NCBI GenBank assembly: GCA_026645375.1
Contig: JAPFFX010000106.1
Coordinates: 1 to 15,577 of the forward strand
DNA length: 15,577 nucleotides
Source: Citricoccus sp. WCRC_4
GTDB taxonomy: Bacteria > Actinomycetota > Actinomycetes > Actinomycetales > Micrococcaceae
Direction: 5' to 3'
This document shows positions 1 to 6,727 of the stretch, in pieces (positions within the stretch are counted from its first letter, which is position 1; each line of letters opens with the position of its first letter). Position numbers and translations under genes: made by a program. The notes beneath the pieces are model-generated. The model searched no databases, was not told the origin of the DNA, and saw only the letters and a program-made list of their open reading frames with translations.

Positions 1-10
1 CGGTGGACTG

Positions 11-1996
11 GTGATCCTGCTCCTGGTCCTGGTCGTCGCCTACCTCGTCGGCCCCTGGGCGTGGATCGCCCTCGGCGTGATCGTGCTGCTGCTGCTCGTG
101 CTGGCGGTGGTGGACCTGACGCAGCGGCGGCACTCGATCCTGCGGAACTTCCCGGTGATCGGCCACGCCCGCTACCTGCTGGAGTCGATCCGCCCGGAGA
201 TCCAGCAGTACTTCATCGAGCGGAACGTGGACGGCAGGCCCTTCGACCGGGACGCCCGGTCCCTGGTCTACTCCCGGGCCAAGGGCCAGGACGACCACAA
301 GGCCTTCGGTACCGAGCGGGACACCAACCGGATCGGCTACGAGTACCTGCTGCACTCCACGGCCCCCGTCCCGACCCCCCAGCCCCTGCCCACGGTGCGC
401 ATCGGGGGACCGGACTGCCTGCAGCCCTATGACATCTCCCTGCTGAACATCTCCTCGATGTCCTTCGGCTCGCTGTCCAAGAACGCGGTGCTGGCCATGA
501 ACAAGGGCGCCGGCATGGGCGGGTTCATCCACGAGACCGGCGAGGGCGGGCTGACCAAGTTCCACCGCGGCAACGGGGCGGACCTGTTCTGGGAGATCGG
601 CTCGGGCTACTTCGGCTGCCGGACCGACGACGGCCACTTCAACCCGGAGCGGTTCGCCGAGAAGGCCCGGTTGCCGGAGGTCAAGGGCATCACCATCAAG
701 CTCTCCCAGGGTGCCAAGCCCGGGCTGGGCGGCGTGCTGCCGGCGGCCAAGGTCACCGAGGAGATCGCCGAGGCCCGCGAGGTGCCGGTGGGCGTGGACT
801 GCATCTCCCCGGCCTCGCACTCCGCGTTCCACACCCCGCGGGAGATGGTGCGGTTCATCGGACGGCTCCGCGAACTCTCCGGCGGCAAGCCGATCGGCAT
901 CAAGTTCTGCGTGGGCTCCCGCACGGACGTGCTGGCGATGTGCAAGGCGATGTGGGCCGAGCGGATCGCCCCGGACTACATCATCATCGACGGCTCGGAG
1001 GGCGGCACCGGCGCGGCCGCGCTGGAGTACCAGGACAACGTGGGCACCCCGCTGACCGAGGGCCTGATGCTGGTGCACAACGCCCTGGTGGGCACCGGCC
1101 TGCGGCACATGATCAAGATCGGGGCGGCCGGGAAGGTCATCTCCGGCTCGGACATCGTCAAGCGGCTGATCCAGGGCGCGGACTTCACCATGAGCGCCCG
1201 GGCCATGATGATGGCGACCGGCTGCATCCAGGCCCAGAAGTGCCACACCAACCACTGCCCCGTGGGGGTGGCCACCCAGAACCCGCGGCTCGTGCGCGCC
1301 CTGGACGTGGAGGACAAGTCCCACCGCGTGCACAATTACCACAAGCTCACCGTGCGCGAGGCGGTGCAGATGATGGCCTCGATGGGGGTCTCGAACCCGT
1401 CCCAGCTGACCACGCGGATGCTGCGTCGGCGGGTGGACCACCTGACCACCCGGTCCTACGCCTCGATCTACCACTGGCTGCGGGAGGACGAGCTGCTCAC
1501 CGACCCACCGCGCGGCTGGGCCGCCGACTGGGCCGAGGCCGACCCGGACCATTTCGGCGAGCACGCGCCCCTGCCCTCCGCTGCCGGACCGCAGTGGCGC
1601 GACGAGCTGACGGTGGAGACCTCCGCACTGCCCCTGCGGGACCTGCGGCTGGCGGCCCTCGCGCGCCAGGCCGAGGACGCCGGTGGGCCGGGTGCGGGGG
1701 AGGGGCCCGACGCCGGCGCGGGATCCGGTGAGAAGGTCCCGGTCGGCACCGGGGCGGGGACCGGCGGCGCCGCTGCGAAGGACCGTCCGGGTGGCGGCCG
1801 CGGTGCCGCCGAGGGCGGTGGCCGGGGCGCGGAGGAGGGCGTGCCGCAGCCACGCACCGGTGGCCTGGCCCCGGTGCGCGATGCGAGCCCGGCCACCGAG
1901 GGGACGCAGCAGGACCGCGGCACCCGGCGCGGCCAGACGGGGTCCACGCCCGTGGTCAGTGACGCGCCGCGGCCGGAGGGCCTCCCCGGTGACTGA
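11..1996 (+). CDS. FMN-binding glutamate synthase-domain protein, membrane-anchored
   Basis: The 661-residue product matches the synthase (FMN/2-oxoglutarate) domain of the glutamate synthase large subunit, without the N-terminal glutaminase domain. Visible core motifs are KLSQGAKPGLGG (230-241), DGSEGGTGAA (327-336) and the 3Fe-4S ligand pattern C-x5-C-x4-C at Cys405, Cys411 and Cys416, followed by PVGVATQ. Residues 2-36 are strongly hydrophobic, so one or two N-terminal membrane segments tether it to the membrane. After about residue 555 the protein becomes a Gly/Ala/Pro-rich, probably disordered tail of about 100 residues that the family does not need. Stand-alone proteins of this type transfer amino groups or oxidise unknown substrates; true glutamate synthase activity is not established, and no small (GltD) subunit or glutaminase is adjacent. 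The first GTG in the window is at base 11, but the frame is open to the window edge, so the true start may lie upstream. Confidence 0.85.
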   Translation: MILLLVLVVAYLVGPWAWIALGVIVLLLLVLAVVDLTQRRHSILRNFPVIGHARYLLESIRPEIQQYFIERNVDGRPFDRDARSLVYSRAKGQDDHKAFGTERDTNRIGYEYLLHSTAPVPTPQPLPTVRIGGPDCLQPYDISLLNISSMSFGSLSKNAVLAMNKGAGMGGFIHETGEGGLTKFHRGNGADLFWEIGSGYFGCRTDDGHFNPERFAEKARLPEVKGITIKLSQGAKPGLGGVLPAAKVTEEIAEAREVPVGVDCISPASHSAFHTPREMVRFIGRLRELSGGKPIGIKFCVGSRTDVLAMCKAMWAERIAPDYIIIDGSEGGTGAAALEYQDNVGTPLTEGLMLVHNALVGTGLRHMIKIGAAGKVISGSDIVKRLIQGADFTMSARAMMMATGCIQAQKCHTNHCPVGVATQNPRLVRALDVEDKSHRVHNYHKLTVREAVQMMASMGVSNPSQLTTRMLRRRVDHLTTRSYASIYHWLREDELLTDPPRGWAADWAEADPDHFGEHAPLPSAAGPQWRDELTVETSALPLRDLRLAALARQAEDAGGPGAGEGPDAGAGSGEKVPVGTGAGTGGAAAKDRPGGGRGAAEGGGRGAEEGVPQPRTGGLAPVRDASPATEGTQQDRGTRRGQTGSTPVVSDAPRPEGLPGD

Positions 1997-2031
1997 CCGC
2001 CGAGGTGCATGGCCCTGTGCCGCGGTGGCCC

Positions 2032-2037
2032 TAGGCT
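2032..2037 (+). promoter_or_regulatory. -10 hexamer for a leaderless DUF3237 transcript
   Basis: TAGGCT fits the actinobacterial TANNNT -10 and ends 7 bases before the ATG at 2045. No Shine-Dalgarno sequence precedes that ATG, so transcription probably starts at or next to it. I see no convincing -35. Confidence 0.5.
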
Positions 2038-2044
2038 GGCTTCC

Positions 2045-2557
2045 ATGACCCAGATCCCCGCCCGGCCCGACTCACCCATCTCTTCCGGGGCAGCCACCCC
2101 CGCGCCTCCGGACCTGGAGTTCCTGGCCAGCCTCGCCGTCGAGGTCGCCGCTCCCGTGGAGGTGGGCCGGACGCGCACCGGCCTGCGGCGGGTGATCCCG
2201 ATCGCGGGCGGCACCGTGACGGGACCGGAACTGAACGGACGGGTCCTGCCGGCGGGGGCGGACTTCCAGCTCATCACCTCGGACACCAGCTCTGACCTGG
2301 ACGCCCGGTACGTGATCGAGACCGACGACGGCGACCGCCTGTTCGTCATGAACGCCGCCTACCGCACGGGTTCGGCCGAGGACATCGCGGCCCTGGTCCG
2401 CGGCGAGGAGGTCCCGGCGGAGCGGATCTACTTCCGGTGCTGCCCGCGCTTCGAGGTGACCGGTGAGCGCTGGACCTGGCTGGAGTCGACCGTCGTGATC
2501 GGCTCGGGCCGTCGCGAGCCGGACCGTGTGCTCATCGACCTGTGGCGGGTGCGCTGA
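2045..2557 (+). CDS. DUF3237 domain-containing protein
   Basis: This is a 170-residue cytoplasmic protein without a signal peptide or membrane helices. Residues 26-170 follow the DUF3237 pattern: an N-terminal beta-rich stretch, VIPIAGGTVTGPELNGRVLP (50-69) then GADFQ, Y..ETDDGDRLFV (89-101), IYFRCCPRFEV (128-138), and a closing W.ESTVVIGSGRR with a final LWRVR. The family is compact, made of beta strands and of unknown biochemical function. I chose ATG 2045 over an in-frame ATG at 2009 because the -10-like TAGGCT ends 7 bases before 2045 and the additional 12 residues look non-coding. The preceding gene ends 48 bases upstream. Its stop codon and that of the convergent regulator gene both lie inside the palindrome TGAGGCCTCA (2555-2564). 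Confidence 0.8.
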   Translation: MTQIPARPDSPISSGAATPAPPDLEFLASLAVEVAAPVEVGRTRTGLRRVIPIAGGTVTGPELNGRVLPAGADFQLITSDTSSDLDARYVIETDDGDRLFVMNAAYRTGSAEDIAALVRGEEVPAERIYFRCCPRFEVTGERWTWLESTVVIGSGRREPDRVLIDLWRVR

Positions 2558-2561
2558 GGCC

Positions 2562-3608
2562 TCAGTCCCAGGCGGAACCGGGCTGGACGAACTCCCCGGT
2601 GCGGGCGCCGTCGGGATCCAGGCGCCAGCCCACGCGCTTGGGGATGTTCGCGATGATCACGCTCTCGCGGATCTCCAGGCCCGGCAACCGCCGTGAGGCC
2701 GCCTGTTCGACCGTCATGATGTCCGCCGCGGAGCGCAGCCACATCATGAAGGTGAAGTTCGTCCGCCCCGTGGTGGACGCGCAGAGCCGCAGTGCCCCGA
2801 GGGAGGACAGGGCCGCCGCGGCGGCGTCGTGGTCCGCGGCCGGCAGCCGGGCGAACCACTGGCAGACCACGGGATAGCCCGCCGCCCGGTGCGAGACCTC
2901 GCAGCGGAAGGACAGCGTGCGGCTGTCCAGGACCTTCTGCAGACGGCGCCGGGCGGTGGCCGGGTGCAGTCCGGTCTCCTCGGCGATCTGGGCCGCCGTC
3001 GTGCGGGCGTTGCGCCCCAGGGCCCGCACGATCGGGCCGAAGGACGGCGGCGGGGCGACGTAGCGGGCGAAGGACTCCGGGCGCGGGCCGGCGGCGGCGC
3101 GCAGGGCGGCCCGCTGGTCGGGGGAGAGGGCGTCGAGCTGCCAGTTTCCGCCACTGCCGTGCAGCCGGGTGCAGAACGCGGTCTCGTACCGGGCCAGTCC
3201 GGGCACGCGGTCCAGCTGCGGGTAGACCGACTCGGTGAGGACCGCCTGACTGGGCGTGATGACCGTCAGCATCAGGTCCCGGTCCCGGTGGCACTCCTCG
3301 ATGGTGAACACGTCGGGCATGCCCGCGACCGCCTCGGCCACCTCCCGCCGTCGGCCGGGCGCGCACTGCACGTCGTGGAAGGACAGGGCCATCTGGTCGG
3401 GGTGTCCCACCGGGTGCGCCGTCATCCACGCCAGGCCGCTGCGCTCCAGGTGCCGCCATCGGGTGGCCAGCGAGGTGGCGTGCACGTCCAGGATCTCGCC
3501 GAGCACCGACCAGGACAACCGGGGGCCGAGCTGGAGGGCGTGGACGAGCTGCAGGTCTTCCTCCGTGAGCCGGGCGTCGATGTTCATCCTTCCATCCGGA
3601 ACGGGCAT
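2562..3608 (-). CDS. Double-length Lrp/AsnC family transcriptional regulator
   Basis: The 348 residues are about twice the usual 150-160 of Lrp/AsnC proteins and read as a tandem duplication. It comprises a winged helix-turn-helix at about 15-58 (LTEEDLQLVHALQL..WSVLGEIL), a ligand (RAM-like) domain at about 72-148, a second helix-turn-helix at about 187-231 (VRALGRNARTTAAQIAEETG, then TARRRLQKVL) and a second ligand domain at about 247-325. Lrp proteins usually bind amino acids or related effectors and control transport and catabolism genes next to them. This gene is divergent from the membrane-protein/M20 amidohydrolase block, separated by 133 bases, and probably regulates it. A start at 3608 is supported by an extended -10-like TGA-GAATCT ending 6 bases upstream (leaderless). 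An alternative ATG at 3587 has GGAAGG directly abutting it, too close for a normal ribosome binding site. Confidence 0.85.
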   Translation of the reverse strand: MPVPDGRMNIDARLTEEDLQLVHALQLGPRLSWSVLGEILDVHATSLATRWRHLERSGLAWMTAHPVGHPDQMALSFHDVQCAPGRRREVAEAVAGMPDVFTIEECHRDRDLMLTVITPSQAVLTESVYPQLDRVPGLARYETAFCTRLHGSGGNWQLDALSPDQRAALRAAAGPRPESFARYVAPPPSFGPIVRALGRNARTTAAQIAEETGLHPATARRRLQKVLDSRTLSFRCEVSHRAAGYPVVCQWFARLPAADHDAAAAALSSLGALRLCASTTGRTNFTFMMWLRSAADIMTVEQAASRRLPGLEIRESVIIANIPKRVGWRLDPDGARTGEFVQPGSAWD

Positions 3609-3647
3609 CGGTGCAGATTCTCAGGGATTTCGCGCTGGGTGATGTAC

Positions 3648-3672
3648 GCCACACCACAATGGTAGCCACACC
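3648..3672. promoter_or_regulatory. Direct repeat, candidate operator in the Lrp/DUF5058 divergent region
   Basis: The octamer GCCACACC occurs at 3648-3655 and again at 3665-3672, starts 17 bases apart. It lies between the divergently transcribed Lrp-type regulator and the DUF5058-type gene, the usual place for an Lrp operator. Whether this is the binding site is inference. Confidence 0.35.
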
Positions 3673-3741
3673 CTGCACCGCATCCTGCCGGCCCCGGACC
3701 GCTCGTCCCGGGACCGCGGCGGGCCCGACCGGGAGGTTCCC

Positions 3742-4518
3742 ATGATTCCCACCACCGCACTGGCCGCGGCCTCGACGGCAGCTGCCGCCGAGCCGAGTCC
3801 CGTCCTGGCGCTGGCCAACACCCCGGTCCTGTGGATCTGCGCCCTGGGCGTGTTCCTGGTGGTCGCGGTCCAGTCCGTGATCTACATGAAGGCCGCCCGC
3901 AAGGCGGCCCCGTCCGTGGGGATGACGCCGCAGGATCTGCGGACCTCCTTCCGCACCGGGGCGATCGCCGCGGTCGGTCCCTCCCTGGCGGTCGTCCTGG
4001 TCGCCATCGCCCTGCTGGCCCTGTTCGGCACGCCGGCCACCCTGGTGCGCATCGGCCTGATCGGATCGGTGTCCTTCGAGACCGCGGCCGCGAGCATCGC
4101 CGCCGGCACCACCGGCGCGGAACTGGGCGGGCCCACCTACACCCCGCAGGTCTTCGCCATCGTCTTCTTCGCCATGAGCATGGGCGGGGCCATGTGGATG
4201 CTGGCCACCCTCATCCTCACGCCCCTGCTCCAGCGCGGCGGGCACAAGCTGGAGAAGGTCAACCCCGCCCTGATGACCGTGGTCCCGGCCGCGGCACTGC
4301 TCGGGGCGTTCATCTCCCTCGGCCTGGCGGAGATCCCCAAGAGCCCCGTGCACCTGATCACGCTGCTCACCTCGGCGATCGTGATGGGCCTCTGCCTGCT
4401 CCTGGCCCGGGTCTCCGGACTGCGCTGGCTGCGCGAATGGGGCCTGGGCATCGCCATCCTCGTCGGGCTGACGGCGGCCTACCTGGCCCACTCGGCCGGG
4501 CTCGGCCCGGTCGGCTGA
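3742..4518 (+). CDS. DUF5058-type integral membrane protein, probable transporter subunit
   Basis: The 258-residue, strongly hydrophobic product has about six to seven membrane segments, roughly at 27-49, 73-95, 98-120, 136-160, 177-196, 203-223 and 233-250. The stretch from about 70 to 122 (FRTGAIAAVGPSLAVVLVAI, then a Gly-Thr-Pro and LVRIGLIGSVSFETAAAS) is the pattern I associate with DUF5058 proteins, a family without an assigned function that often sits beside M20 peptidases. The start is fixed by GGGAGG at 3731-3736, five bases before ATG. A second membrane protein follows 58 bases downstream and an M20 amidohydrolase after that, on the same strand. I infer that it forms one half of a transporter for the hydrolase's substrate. 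There is no ATP-binding protein or solute-binding protein nearby, so a secondary, ion-driven mechanism would be needed. The family call comes from pattern memory, not a search. Confidence 0.72.
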   Translation: MIPTTALAAASTAAAAEPSPVLALANTPVLWICALGVFLVVAVQSVIYMKAARKAAPSVGMTPQDLRTSFRTGAIAAVGPSLAVVLVAIALLALFGTPATLVRIGLIGSVSFETAAASIAAGTTGAELGGPTYTPQVFAIVFFAMSMGGAMWMLATLILTPLLQRGGHKLEKVNPALMTVVPAAALLGAFISLGLAEIPKSPVHLITLLTSAIVMGLCLLLARVSGLRWLREWGLGIAILVGLTAAYLAHSAGLGPVG

Positions 4519-4576
4519 CCCACCCTTCCCCCGATCCCCGGCTTCCTCCCGCTGACGCACATCCCAGGAGACTTCC

Positions 4577-5311
4577 ATGACCGCCACCCTCACAGGCCCG
4601 CAGACCGCCGCCGGCATGGGCGAGTTCGAGCGCACCACGTCCCGATGGGGCCGGCTGACCATGATCGCCGGACTCGTGTTCTCCCTCGCCGGCCCGCTCT
4701 ACCTCGTCTTCTTCGCCGACCTCGGCGTGACCGCCACCCAGCTGTTCACCGCCTTCGCCGCCGTGGCCGGCACCTTCTTCGTCATCTGGCTGGTCGAGCC
4801 GCTGACCTACTTCCCGATCCTCGGCTCGGCCTCGATGTACCAGGCGTTCATGATCGGCAACATCTCCAACAAGCTGCTGCCCGCCGCCCTGATCGCCCAG
4901 TCCAGCATCGGCGCCAAGCCGGGCACCCCGCGCGGCAGCCTCGCGGCGGTCATGGCCATCTGCGGCGCCGCCACCGTCCACCTGGTCTCGCTGTTCGTCT
5001 TCGTCGGGCTGCTGGGCACCTGGCTCATCAGCGTCATCCCGCCGGATGTCACCGAGGTGGTCCGCATCTACGTGCTGCCCTCGGTCATGGGCGCCGTGAT
5101 CATCCAGGCGATCGTGAGCCTCAAGCAGGTCCGTGCCACGATCGTGGCCTTCGTGGTCGCCGTCCTGGTGCTGTTCGTGCTCGTGCCGCTCGTGCCGTCG
5201 CTGGCGATGGTGGCCACCGCGATCGTGGTGCTGACCACCCTGGTGATCGGCTGGTTCGTCCGCAAGCGCGAGGCGACCCCGGGCCAGGACGCCACGCCCG
5301 AGGTGCCCTGA
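4577..5311 (+). CDS. Uncharacterised polytopic membrane protein, partner of the DUF5058-type protein
   Basis: The 244-residue protein has about six membrane segments, roughly at 27-46, 54-74, 124-145, 166-182, 188-207 and 209-227. Between helices two and three lies a distinctive hydrophilic-hydrophobic stretch, WLVEPLTYFPILGSASMYQA (71-90) followed by FMIGNISNKLLPAA, with a conserved-looking Glu-Pro, Gly-Ser and Gly-Asn-Ile-Ser-Asn. Buried polar residues of this kind suggest a substrate or ion path. AGGAGA at 4566-4571 gives a good ribosome binding site five bases before ATG. The short gaps to the DUF5058-type gene upstream (58 bases) and the M20 amidohydrolase downstream (82 bases) imply one functional unit. 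I do not recognise a named family, and a two-subunit secondary transporter with the preceding protein is inference. The C-terminus is a short charged cytoplasmic tail. Confidence 0.75.
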   Translation: MTATLTGPQTAAGMGEFERTTSRWGRLTMIAGLVFSLAGPLYLVFFADLGVTATQLFTAFAAVAGTFFVIWLVEPLTYFPILGSASMYQAFMIGNISNKLLPAALIAQSSIGAKPGTPRGSLAAVMAICGAATVHLVSLFVFVGLLGTWLISVIPPDVTEVVRIYVLPSVMGAVIIQAIVSLKQVRATIVAFVVAVLVLFVLVPLVPSLAMVATAIVVLTTLVIGWFVRKREATPGQDATPEVP

Positions 5312-5327
5312 CGGCGTGAGCGCCGCG

Positions 5328-5333
5328 TAGCAT
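5328..5333 (+). promoter_or_regulatory. Possible internal promoter -10 before the M20 gene
   Basis: TAGCAT fits TANNNT and lies in the 82-base gap just after a small hairpin (CGGCG-TGAG-CGCCG, 5312-5325) that begins right after the preceding stop codon. It would give a leader of about 50 bases. No good -35 is visible, so read-through from the upstream gene is equally likely. Confidence 0.3.
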
Positions 5334-5393
5334 CCGAGGTGTCCGCGCAGGGCACCGGCCGCACATTCCACAGAACCCGTGAGAGGAACCGCG

Positions 5394-6689
5394 ATGACCA
5401 CCCCAGACCAGCAGCTCCAGGCCGTCGGCTCGGCCGCCGGGCCGGCTTCGGCACCAGCCTCCGGACCGAGTGCGGCACCGACCGCCGGACTGGGCGAGGA
5501 GCTGCGCGTCCGGATGCTGGAGTTCTACCGGCACCTGCACGCGAACCCCGAGCTGTCCATGCAGGAGCACCGCACCGCGGAGTTCATCGAGGCCCACCTG
5601 GACACCCTGGGCATCGAGCACTTCCGGTGCGGCGGCACCGGTGTGGTGGGCGTGCTGCGCAACGGGGAGGGCCCCGTCGTCGGCTTCCGCGCGGACACGG
5701 ACGGCCTGCCGATCGAGGAGGACTCCGACGTCGAGTACCGCTCCACCGCCCGCGGCACGCTGGCGGACGGCACCGAGGTGCCCGTGATGCACGGCTGCGG
5801 CCATGACACCCACGTCACCGCGCTGATGACCGCGGCCGAGGTGCTGTCCGCGGACCGGGGCAGCTGGTCCGGCACCGTGGTGCTGATCTTCCAGCCCGGC
5901 GAGGAGACCGCCGCGGGCGCCCAGGCCATGGTCGAGGACGGGCTCTGGGACAGGGCCCCGCGCCCCGAGGTGGTCTACGGCCAGCACGTCATGCCGGGAC
6001 TGGCAGGGACCGTGGAGATCGTCCCCGGCGCGGCCATGGCCTACGCCGACTCGCTCAAGGTCACCCTGTACGGCGAGCAGTCCCACGGCTCCCAGCCGCA
6101 GGACTCCATCGACCCCATCGTGCAGGGCGCGCACATCGTCACCCGCCTCCAGACGGTCGTCTCCCGCGAGATCGCGCCGCGCCGGGCCGCCGTCGTGACC
6201 GTGGGCACCTTCCACGCCGGGCTGAAGGAGAACATCATCCCGGCCACGGCGGAGTTCACCCTGAACATCCGCACCATGGACGACGACGTCCGCGAGCACG
6301 TGCTGGCCGCCGTCCGGCGCATCATCACCGCCGAGGCCGCCGCCTCCGGGGCACCCGAACCGCGGATCGAGGAGCTGTACCGCTTCCCGCTGAACTTCAA
6401 CGACCCGGCCGAGACCGAGGCGCTGACCGGGGTGCTGCGCGAGGCCCTGGGCGAGGACAACGTCCTGGAGGCCGAACCGAAGATGGGCTCCGAGGACTTC
6501 GGGACCCTGCCGGGGGCACTCGGCGTGCCGAGCGTGTTCTGGTTCTACGGCGGCTTCGACCAGGCGACGGTGGACTCCGGGACCATGCCCGTCAACCACT
6601 CCCCACGGTTCGTGCCCGTGCCCGAGCCGACCCTGTGGACGGCGGCGACGGCGGCCCTGGCCGCGATCCGGAGCAAGCTCGGTTCGTAG
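5394..6689 (+). CDS. M20 family metallo-amidohydrolase (HipO/aminoacylase-like)
   Basis: This is a 431-residue cytoplasmic dinuclear metal hydrolase of the M20D type, which cleaves N-acyl or peptide-like amide bonds on amino acids. The metal and catalytic motifs are complete: FRADTDGLPIEE (98-109), HGCGHD (133-138), QPGEE (167-171, with the catalytic Glu pair), GQH (196-198) and GSEDFG (365-370). The lid/dimerisation domain carries SHGSQPQDS (230-238) with His231, and NHSPRF (401-406) closes the active site. There is no signal peptide. The first 30 residues are an Ala/Pro/Ser-rich extension. I chose ATG 5394 because GAGAGG (5381-5386) sits seven bases upstream; a GTG at 5379 would place that site inside the gene. 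It follows two membrane proteins that may import its substrate. The specificity (hippurate, N-acetyl amino acid, indole-acetyl conjugate or dipeptide) cannot be read from the sequence. Confidence 0.92.
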   Translation: MTTPDQQLQAVGSAAGPASAPASGPSAAPTAGLGEELRVRMLEFYRHLHANPELSMQEHRTAEFIEAHLDTLGIEHFRCGGTGVVGVLRNGEGPVVGFRADTDGLPIEEDSDVEYRSTARGTLADGTEVPVMHGCGHDTHVTALMTAAEVLSADRGSWSGTVVLIFQPGEETAAGAQAMVEDGLWDRAPRPEVVYGQHVMPGLAGTVEIVPGAAMAYADSLKVTLYGEQSHGSQPQDSIDPIVQGAHIVTRLQTVVSREIAPRRAAVVTVGTFHAGLKENIIPATAEFTLNIRTMDDDVREHVLAAVRRIITAEAAASGAPEPRIEELYRFPLNFNDPAETEALTGVLREALGEDNVLEAEPKMGSEDFGTLPGALGVPSVFWFYGGFDQATVDSGTMPVNHSPRFVPVPEPTLWTAATAALAAIRSKLGS

Positions 6690-6715
6690 TCCGCGGGGGG
6701 CCCGCTGACGAGGAC

Positions 6716-6721
6716 TATCCT
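6716..6721 (+). promoter_or_regulatory. -10 hexamer for a leaderless MFS transporter transcript
   Basis: TATCCT matches TANNNT and ends 6 bases before GTG 6728 and 9 before ATG 6731. There is no ribosome binding site in between. Confidence 0.45.
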
Positions 6722-6727
6722 CATCGG

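Noticed and set aside
2428..4662. Very long open frame (744 codons) on the minus strand across the regulator and DUF5058-type gene
   Set aside because: It is a GC-bias artefact: composition is Arg/Gly/Pro/Asp-rich without domains, and it lies antisense or out of frame to genes with clear motifs and ribosome binding sites.
5339..5806. GTG at 5339 six bases after TAGCAT as a leaderless start
   Set aside because: The frame is out of register with the M20 protein and Arg/Pro/Gly-rich; the M20 start at 5394 has its own GAGAGG site.
5121..6599. 492-codon minus-strand frame antisense to the M20 gene
   Set aside because: It shows a low-complexity Gly/His/Asp/Val composition typical of antisense frames in high-GC DNA; the plus-strand M20 gene has every catalytic motif.
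6691..6703. GCGGG-GGG-CCCGC hairpin after the M20 stop as a terminator
   Set aside because: It has only five base pairs, no T-run, and could arise by chance in such GC-rich sequence.
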